In this document: one piece after another, positions 56,931 through 64,000 of the stretch
How the letters are laid out: each line of letters begins with the position of its first letter
Numbering within the stretch: the stretch's first letter is position 1
Source: Arachis hypogaea
Taxonomy: Eukaryota; Streptophyta; Magnoliopsida; Fabales; Fabaceae
Assembly: GCF_003086295.3 (NCBI RefSeq)
Contig: NC_092045.1
Span: forward strand, 19,203,758 to 19,267,757
DNA length: 64,000 nt
Reading direction: 5' to 3'
Translations under genes and position numbers: made by a program
Notes under the pieces: model-generated
Told to the model about the DNA's origin: nothing
Seen by the model: the letters and a program-made list of their open reading frames with translations, nothing else
The model's database searches: none

Positions 56931-57870
56931 AAGTGTGTAGAAAAATCATTCTTCTTATAACAATTATCGATTAAATAACCATTTCGGTTGCAATAGGTGC
57001 ATAATTTGGAAGTATAGCTTCTAACATAGTCTTTAGAAGATTGTGTACTTTGTCTAAAAGCACTTTTTCGTCCTCTGCCTCTCGAGGAAGGGATGTTAAC
57101 CTAAGAGTATTTTACTTCCATGGAATTTGCAACTATTTTAGTATCCAAAAAATCTGAATTGAACTGGCATTCTTGCTGTGTCAACATAGCCAAGACAATA
57201 TTGATATCAGGAAAAAGCTTCAAAAGCATGATATGAGATGTAACAGTGGAGTATTACTTGTTTAAATCTTATTTAACAATATACTCCACATTGTAACTAT
57301 TAACACAAGCTAAGCAATTAGGAATTGCATGAAGATTCTCTAGTTCCACCCAAATAGATTTCAATTTAGTGAATAAGTAGTAACATTGGAATCACCTTGG
57401 CGAATAGCATAGAACTCTTCCTTCAACTCACTAACTCTAAACACATCTCCATGCGAGTAGCAAATTTTCAAGTCGTTCACAAATTTGGACTAAGAAAGAG
57501 GATGATCGAAGAAAGAAGAAAATTATTGCACCTAACAATTGAACAAATGAAGGTAGGGTCATGCTCAATAGGTATCACAATTGATCCATCTAACAAATTT
57601 ACCTTATTCTTAGATTTGAGAGCATGCCACATATCGTATGACCAATGATAGTAATTCCGAGGGTGTGAGATGAAGAGGTATCAAATGAGTTATAAAACTT
57701 TTGCCAAGATGAAGAAAATAGGGATAGTTAAGGTTAGATATGGGAGAAGAACCAAATTTGGTGGATTGAGCTTGTAACGATGAGAGAATTGAGCCATGAA
57801 AATAGTGAATCGCTCAAATCTGCAGCAGAATTGACAGAATTTAAATTTGGATTTGTATTATCAGGCACCA
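56931..57870 (-). pseudogene. Copia gag, decayed
   Basis: Read on the reverse strand from about 57870: DNTNPNLNSVNSAADLSDSL, then WHALKSKNKVNLLDGSIVIP and RCNNFLLSSIILFLSPN (copia gag), and a knuckle-like CTYCNRNGYLIDNCYKKND at about 56990-56945 (CX2C kept, the usual GH replaced by GY). It stops dead at the Sirevirus LTR end. Confidence 0.8.
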
Positions 57871-57884
57871 TTGAAGGATCAAGA

Positions 57885-57896
57885 GCTCTGATACCA
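57885..57896 (-). promoter_or_regulatory. Primer-binding site of the reverse-strand copia element
   Basis: TGGTATCAGAGC on the reverse strand, about 20 bases inside the right LTR. The gap is longer than usual, which suggests the LTR end is placed slightly short or that a small insertion occurred. Confidence 0.85.
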
Positions 57897-57916
57897 TGTA
57901 AATGGTACCAGAATAA

Positions 57917-58043
57917 TGTAGCAAGTAATTGAGAGAAGAGAAGAAAGCGAAAGAAGGAGAGAGACAATCAGATAGAAATTTGGATGACGAACATTTTCAA
58001 TTGATTGAATAAAGCATCATTCTTTTACACTGTAAATCTGCAC

Positions 58044-58112
<69 letters not shown>

Positions 58113-58257
58113 ATAAGAGTGAGAGATAAATAACTAAATCTAAACTAATTATAACAAACTCACTAGTTGTACAAGACTAGAAAATTTTTAACAACTTTAT
58201 GCTTAGCTATATCTCAACTTAATTTCAATTTTATTTTTAAACTCTTATATTATGTTA
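57917..58257 (-). repeat. Right LTR of the reverse-strand copia element (5' LTR in element sense)
   Basis: TGTAGCAAGTAATTGAGAGA to ATATTATGTTA. It matches 51580-51866 with an (AT)n expansion at 58043-58110. Confidence 0.8.
58043..58110. repeat. (AT)n microsatellite inside the copia LTR
   Basis: A pure run. The partner LTR has only a short TATATAT here, so the expansion happened after insertion. Confidence 0.95.
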
Positions 58258-58580
58258 GAGAGAGAGAGTAATTTGATTTTTTTCTTTTCCTATTTACTTT
58301 TTTTCTTACCATTTTGCTCCCCATAATTTCAATTATCATTCTTTAGAGTTTGCATGCATTTTAGATCCACTTTATTAAAGAATTTTTTTTATTTATTTAT
58401 AAAACTAAATTTAAAGACATCTTAAGAAAGAAAGAGTATGTAGACATCTCTCTACCTGATAATCATTTAAAGACAAAAATACTTCCGAAAATAGATATTC
58501 ACCGATATTATTTGTGACAAGAGATTAATGGAATCTGCAAAATTTTTACAACGACCGGGTAGAGATACTTGCTTCGTGAA

Positions 58581-59130
58581 TAGGGGTGTTTATGGATTAT
58601 TGAATCCGATCCGCATATCCACTGTATTTATCCGAATCTGATATGAAAATTGTGGATATAGATCTGATCCGCAAGTCTATTGGATTAGATCGGATCCAAT
58701 CTGCACACTAATAGGATTAGATTGCGGATTTTATGTATGTATCTGCATATCTAATCCGTATATCTACGGATTCAGAAAAATAAATAAATAAATATTATTT
58801 TTATATTTTATTTAAACTAATAATTATTATATGTGTTGTACTATTTTATTTTTATTATTTAAAAAATATGTTTAATATTATTTTAAGAATAAACATGTTT
58901 AAAAGAATAGAAAAAATGAATTTTATTAATTTTTTAATAAAAAATAAGTTTTTTAAAACATTTTTATATTTTGCGGATATATCTGATATTCGATCCGCAA
59001 ATGTGCGGATCGGATCGGATCTAAGCTTAAAACATGTGGATGTTGAATCCGATCTGATTCGATGATTTTAGTTCGGATCGGATCGAGATCTTAGCCATAT
59101 TCGATCCGATCTGATTCACGTTCATCCCTA
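58581..59130. mobile_element. hAT-like MITE with GGATC/GATCC subterminal repeats
   Basis: The left end TAGGGGTGTTTATGGATTAT and the reverse-complemented right end TAGGGATGAACGTGAATCAG are imperfect inverted repeats. Flanks TTCGTGAA and TTCATGGG are loosely similar (5 of 8), possibly a decayed 8-bp duplication. The interior holds many GATCCG/CGGATC motifs, for example CGGATCGGATCGGATC. No transposase. Confidence 0.55.
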
Positions 59131-59619
59131 TTCATGGGACTCGCCGAATTCTCGCGAATAATGAAATTACTAAAATATTCTCACTTATATATATATGAAA
59201 GTTATCTTATATTATTTTGTCAAAAACTTTTTATTTTATTTTCTTTTAATGTGTATATATGTTAGATCTTTTGTGTGTATGTGAATTATGTAAATTTATG
59301 TTTGGATTGAATTTTAATTTGATTGAATTGTATTGAATTATATTATGAGATATTAATTTTTTAATTTTCTTAAAAATTAATATCCATAAATATCAGTGAG
59401 TATCCACCTTCTTTATGGAAAGAATTAAACGAAAATCCACAATAGAATGAGATAGAAATGAAAGGTATTTTCTTAGTTGCAAAGGAGAGGGCTTAGATAT
59501 TCATTGTCATCCCTACTCATTTATGTAATATCACGAATATAAATGTGTGGTTGGCCTTGTAAATGCAAGCTAAACAGTAAACAACTAAGAACATTAGGGT
59601 CACTTAGGTATCAAATGGA

Positions 59620-59775
59620 CGAGTGGGGTAGTTCAAGCTAGCTTGTCATGAGCGGCGAGTCAAAATTAGAAAAACGAGTTGACCCGTATTTTGAACGAGT
59701 CAATAAAATGTCAACCCAATTCGACTGGTCCGAGTTAACGAGTTAGATGAGTCGACTCGCTTGTCTCGTTTTTTT
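59620..59775. repeat. Degenerate MITE-like repeat rich in ACGAGT/GACTCG
   Basis: Repeated ACGAGT, GAGTCGACTCG and CGAGTTAACGAGTT motifs resemble hAT-like MITE subterminal regions. A related GCGAGACAACTCC phrase occurs at 60183. Element ends are not clear. Confidence 0.35.
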
Positions 59776-59802
59776 TTATTTTCTTTTTTCGTAAAAAAAG
59801 AA

Positions 59803-60000
59803 GAGTTTAATTTTGATGCACTACAATAGTATAATAGTACAATGTAAAATATTTTACACAATAGTTCAATCACAACTGTTCTTTTGGATGACCAATCATA
59901 CGGTCAATATAAAAAGTAGTTATTTTTATCAATGTAGCATTATGTGATTAAATGCACATGTAAAAAGATTTCACACTGACAATACATTAAAATTAAATTC
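59803..60000. mobile_element. Short MITE, about 198 bp
   Basis: The left end GAGTTTAATTTTGATGCACT and the reverse-complemented right end GAATTTAATTTTAATGTATT form imperfect inverted repeats. The family is shared with the fragment at 40849-40965. No duplication could be assigned with confidence. Confidence 0.6.
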
Positions 60001-61045
60001 AAAAAAATACTTTATAGTTTTAGTAATCTCTTTATTTTATATCCATACAAATAAAAAAATTTATCATATATTCATATATCACTATAGTAACTTATATAAA
60101 AATTAAAAAGCTAATTAACAAGAAAGAAATTTTGTATACCAAAAGAAATTTTAAATGAAAAAAGAAAGAAAAAAAAAGATAGGCGAGACAACTCCATCGC
60201 TTGTATTCACTTTATCCAAACTCTTTTAACTCGTAATTTATATGAATTGAGCTAAATTAACGCACTTTTAAATAATTTACAAGTGTAATTATTTGTGCAT
60301 GTACGTGATAAGATTGAAATTATAATTTTAAATTATTTTTTAAAAATTAATTTGAATTATAATAATTTGATTAATAAAAAAATAACATATTATGCATTGT
60401 TTATTTTTTTAATCTAGTGTTAATTGGATTAACTCTAAAATAGTTATTAATCGGTTTTAATAATCTACTTTCCTTAATAAATCAGACATATATACTGAAT
60501 GTGATCATAAATAATATAGTAATAGTTAAATTCACCAACAAATATATTGACTATTATCACACTATTAAATAAATTAAATATAAAGGCTATTAGCACTTAT
60601 AAATCTATAAAATCGCAGTGTCTTTGATTCGTGCAAGGGTTTACTTATCAAATAAACTTAAAATATGAACAAAAATTTTTTATAAAATGGACCTAGCATC
60701 ACTTGAAAAAATTATGGAAAATAATCAACTTATCTTATTATTCATGAGAACCATTTCTATGTAAGTCGTCTTGTTCTTATCAAATTTGGATGAAAATTTT
60801 TATGACCTTATATATTAATTTTGTTAAATATATATATATATATATATTACGATATTTTTTTAATATATATACATATACATAAATAAAAAATATATAAATT
60901 ATATTTTGTTAAACTCTATGTTACCGATTTTTAAAAATATTTAACTCACATATATTAATTTTTTTGTTATAATTATTTTGTTTTATATATATATATGATT
61001 ATTTTTTATTCTATAATCGTACAATAATTTTTTATTTTTTATATC
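60001..61045. other. AT-rich intergenic sequence
   Basis: No gene recognised. Includes (TA)n runs at 60828-60848 and 60983-60998. Confidence 0.5.
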
Positions 61046-64000
61046 TGTAACACCCTACCATGCAGAGTCTTATGCTTAAGTCATAATTCAGAGATGGCAA
61101 GGTATTACGACATCTAAAATAAAAATTTAGTACGTATAGTAGTATGAATGATTAATTATAACTAGGAGCCTTTATAGAAAAAGGGGTAAACAAAAATCGC
61201 AACTCGAAAGTGCAACACTCCAATCGATAACATAACTTACAAAGGATAAGCCAACGCAAGATTATATATATACAGAGGAGTGCCAAAAACAGGAATATCA
61301 AGACTCAAAATTCGGTTACGAAGATAACCGATCCGAGCATAGCAATATATACATATAAATAGAATAAGATACCCCAAGGAAACCCAAAGGGACACAAATA
61401 CAGAAAACCTATTCTCCAAAATCTCCTATAAGAGGAGTCATCACAGTTTGTATTATTTAATGGAGATAAAAGTATCTAAACAAAACATATGAATCAAAAC
61501 AAAGTCCCGAGAACAAAGGATCTTCGCTAATCCAGAAGTCTCCAGCATGCCTCAGTGAGAAACCTCACGTCCTGCATCTGAAAACCACAAAATCCGCATG
61601 GGTGAGAACCAGAGGTTCCCAGCATGGTAACAGCTTCCACATATATAATATATAACAATAGAGGAAAGCCGAAGGCAATCCTAGAACTCCCTCCAGATAA
61701 AATCAAAGCTTATAAACAAGCTAAACCATAAAGGGCATCTGACTAAAGATTCTTCAGTCTAACTAACGCTTCCCTTTCCAATTCCTTCAGACCTCCCAAC
61801 CACCAGCAGGAGTATAATGTAGCAAACACAGTTATATCAGACAAGAGATATACAAATAGGAACAAATAAGGCATTTAGACAAATAGCAAGTAATATGCAG
61901 TCAAATAGGCAATCTCAAACAATTCACATAGTATGCATATGATGAATGACTGTCCCTAATGGCTGATGATATCATCTGTCGGTTATAGAGCCAACCCAAC
62001 AAGTCCTGGTAGCTAACCATTGGACTGTCCCTCTGTCGTGTCTCCCCAACTCGAGTTATACTCAATATAAATTTGATCATAATCATGATCCATATCCATC
62101 ACCCTCACTGGTGAATATTTATGGGGGTGAGCTCATCCGGGGCTTTCACAGTGCCCGGCCACCCTGACGACATAGGGTCAAAAGAGCTTCGAGTCTCAAC
62201 CTGGAGCACGTGGTGGCTAGCCACTGCTTTCTCCCAGGGAAACTCTCATCTCCGATAGTGGTGCCACATTCACAATTCATTCAACAGCATATATGCATTT
62301 ATTCTTAGCCATAATCATGGCTCCGCCGTAACACGGCAATAATCCAATCATCCGGCTCACCGTTAAATCCATAACCAGCCATCCAGCTCACGGTTAAATC
62401 CATAACCATCCATTTCATTAACAATTACGGCCTTTCGGCCCATGGCATAACAAGCACTTCCACTATCATCCTCCGCCTCTCACATAATCATCTTTGATCC
62501 TCATTGATCATTCATTTTTCCCTTACTTCACTCGCAAGTTACCACATCCCCTAGCTCTTTTTCTCATTGCTAGGCATATCATAATGATTTAAGACACAAG
62601 TGGTGAGATCGGAGGCTTAGAAGTATAAAATTTGGCTTTTAAAACTCAAAAATCAACTTTGGGATGAAAACAGGGCCACGCGCACGCGCACTCCACGCGC
62701 AAGCGTGGATGGCCACAAAACTCATCGAAGCGCAAGTGTCATACACGCGGACGCGCAGATTGAAAAATAGCCAAACGACGTGCACGCGTCAGCCACGCGT
62801 ACGCGTGGTTACATTTGCGCCCCAGGCACAAAACTGGCACAACTCTGGCACAACTCTCGGGAAAAAGGCTTGACATTTGGTGCAGCGCATCGACGCGCCC
62901 GCATGCACCACGCGCATGCGTGGATGGTGCCTTCTCGAAGAACGACGCGCATGCGCCAAGTGCACCTACGCGTGGGGGGTCATTCTGCTAAAAATTTTCT
63001 AAGTTAAAAGCTGCAGAATTCACAAATTCAACCCCCAATCTTCCGATGGACATAACTTTCTCATTTTAAATCGTTTTTTGCCCGTTCTTCGAACGGCATG
63101 AACATCCCGGATCCAATTTCATTTCTAAACAAGTTTGGTAAAAAATGGGGATCCATAGTCCAAGTTATGTCCCGTCAAATTATGCCCAAAAACTATATTT
63201 TCATACAAAACCACAATGTGCCATTTCCAAAACAAGCCATTTTCAACCCTTTTTGAAATCAATCAAAATGTGCCAAAATCGACATCAAGCCTCCTCAAGT
63301 CACACTTTAACACTTCACCATAATCCACAAAATATCATCCCACTATTTTAACACTTCTCAATCAAATGGCTAAGAGTCAAGCACATAAACATGCCATACA
63401 TACTATCTCATCCCAATTTCTAATAATACCATTTCCAATCAACCATTATTGTACGTAATCAATATCATACTCACCATCAACATGGTTTCATCTCCAATTC
63501 AACCTTAATCAATTATCAAGCATAAATCACAACATGCATATTTCTCATACATCATACCATCAAGGCATCAATAATCATAATCACGTATATGAACACATCA
63601 TATATCTCAACTATTCAACAACATCAACAATTCAATGCCTATCTTAGGGCCTCTAGCCTAAGTATTTCCTACCACATTACATATTAGATACGAGAAACCG
63701 AGACCACACCTTAGCCGATTTCTCAAGCTCAACCGGAGCACTTCCAAACCACTTGTCCACAAGCCCTCTAGGTCTCAACACCTCCAAGAATAGATTTTTA
63801 CCACCAAAAATTCCTTTTCAAACTTTTCAAGGTCTCAATCAAGCCCCAATATCCACATATACACAACCTAAGCCACAATCATCATATCCATACACAATAT
63901 CTCAATACTCAAATATCATAGAACAACAAATTACACTAGAGTTGAGAATCTTACCATACCCAAGGTCCAAGAAGGCAAGATTAATCTTCTTCTTCAAGAG
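61046..64000. repeat. Long LTR of a gypsy element, entering from 61046 and running off the window
   Basis: It begins TGTAACACCCTACCATGCAG, a start I associate with long LTRs of Tekay/Del-like chromoviruses in legumes. At least 2955 bp are present without any polyprotein. Internal landmarks are a GC-rich block (GGCTTTCACAGTGCCCGGCC near 62140-62160) and an ACGCG cluster at 62672-62975. The end, strand and any duplication lie outside the window. A solo LTR is possible. Confidence 0.65.
62672..62975. repeat. ACGCG/GCGCG cluster in the long LTR
   Basis: Repeated CACGCGCACGCGCACTC, CACGCGTACGCGTGG, CACGCGGACGCGCAG and CACGCGCATGCGTGG. The motif style is that of the 5.5, 22.7, 24.6, 27.9 and 35.0 kb clusters although the host element is different. 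Confidence 0.85.

Larger units (their letters stand above)
51580..58257 (-). mobile_element. Ty1/copia element, reverse strand, with its middle replaced by Sirevirus sequence
   Basis: Short paired LTRs (287 and 341 bp) enclose gag at the right and reverse transcriptase plus RNase H at the left, all on the reverse strand, as in RE1-type copia elements. A TGGTATCAGAGC primer site is at 57885-57896. Protease, integrase and the first part of reverse transcriptase are missing. That position is filled by 52855-56930, which belongs to a Sirevirus in forward orientation. GA-rich flanks may hide a duplication, so exact ends are uncertain. Confidence 0.8.

Noticed and set aside
57397..57648. Forward-strand 83-codon frame
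   Set aside because: Antisense of the copia gag on the reverse strand.
61237..62086. Small reverse-strand frames in the long LTR
   Set aside because: No motif. They fall within an LTR that carries no polyprotein.

Overview
The window looks like a repeat-rich intergenic stretch of a dicot nuclear genome. It is AT-rich, has one intact plant gene in 64 kb, and is otherwise nested plant transposons. The repeat families (Sirevirus with an env-like ORF, gypsy LTRs packed with ACGCG motifs, hAT-like and Mutator-like MITEs) suggest a legume, most likely Arachis. That species call rests on remembered resemblance of the repeats and was not checked against any database.

Layout. 1-2.1 kb: decayed Ty3/gypsy pol plus LTR-like sequence. 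3.9-4.2 kb: broken F-box/FBD-type gene fragment. 4.5-6.0 kb: gypsy LTR remnant. 6.16-6.66 kb: hAT-like MITE. 7.3-13.0 kb: nearly full-length but dead L1-type LINE with a candidate 16-bp target-site duplication (TSD). 14.57-33.17 kb: a three-level nest. A small Mutator-like element (9-bp TSD) is split by a Sirevirus (5-bp TSD, 1.76-kb LTRs), whose RNase H domain is split by a non-autonomous gypsy-type LTR element (5-bp TSD, 1.4-kb LTRs, reverse orientation). 33.5-37.6 kb: a PIF/Harbinger-like element carrying gene fragments, including an exon of a filament-like plant protein, and itself hit by a solo LTR of the same family as the nested gypsy element. 38.2-39.9 kb: internally deleted copia remnant. 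43.8-44.3 kb: intact LBD transcription factor gene. 47.8-49.3 kb: fold-back Mutator-like MITE. 50.1-50.6 kb: CACTA-like terminal remnant. 51.6-58.3 kb: reverse-strand copia element whose protease-integrase region is replaced by the 3' part of a second Sirevirus. 58.6-60.0 kb: MITEs. 61.0 kb to the end: a long LTR with a TGTAACACCC start that runs off the window.

The only gene likely to be expressed and functional for the plant is the LBD gene (reverse strand). Every retroelement coding region examined carries stops or frameshifts. Insertion order can be read directly from the nesting and from intact duplications. The most distinctive signals are the recurrent CpG-dense ACGCG/CGCGT inverted half-site clusters in at least six separate places, the exactly delimited three-level nest, the DNA element with captured exons, and the Mutator-like palindrome built from smaller palindromes. 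I saw no rRNA, tRNA, CRISPR or organellar sequence.
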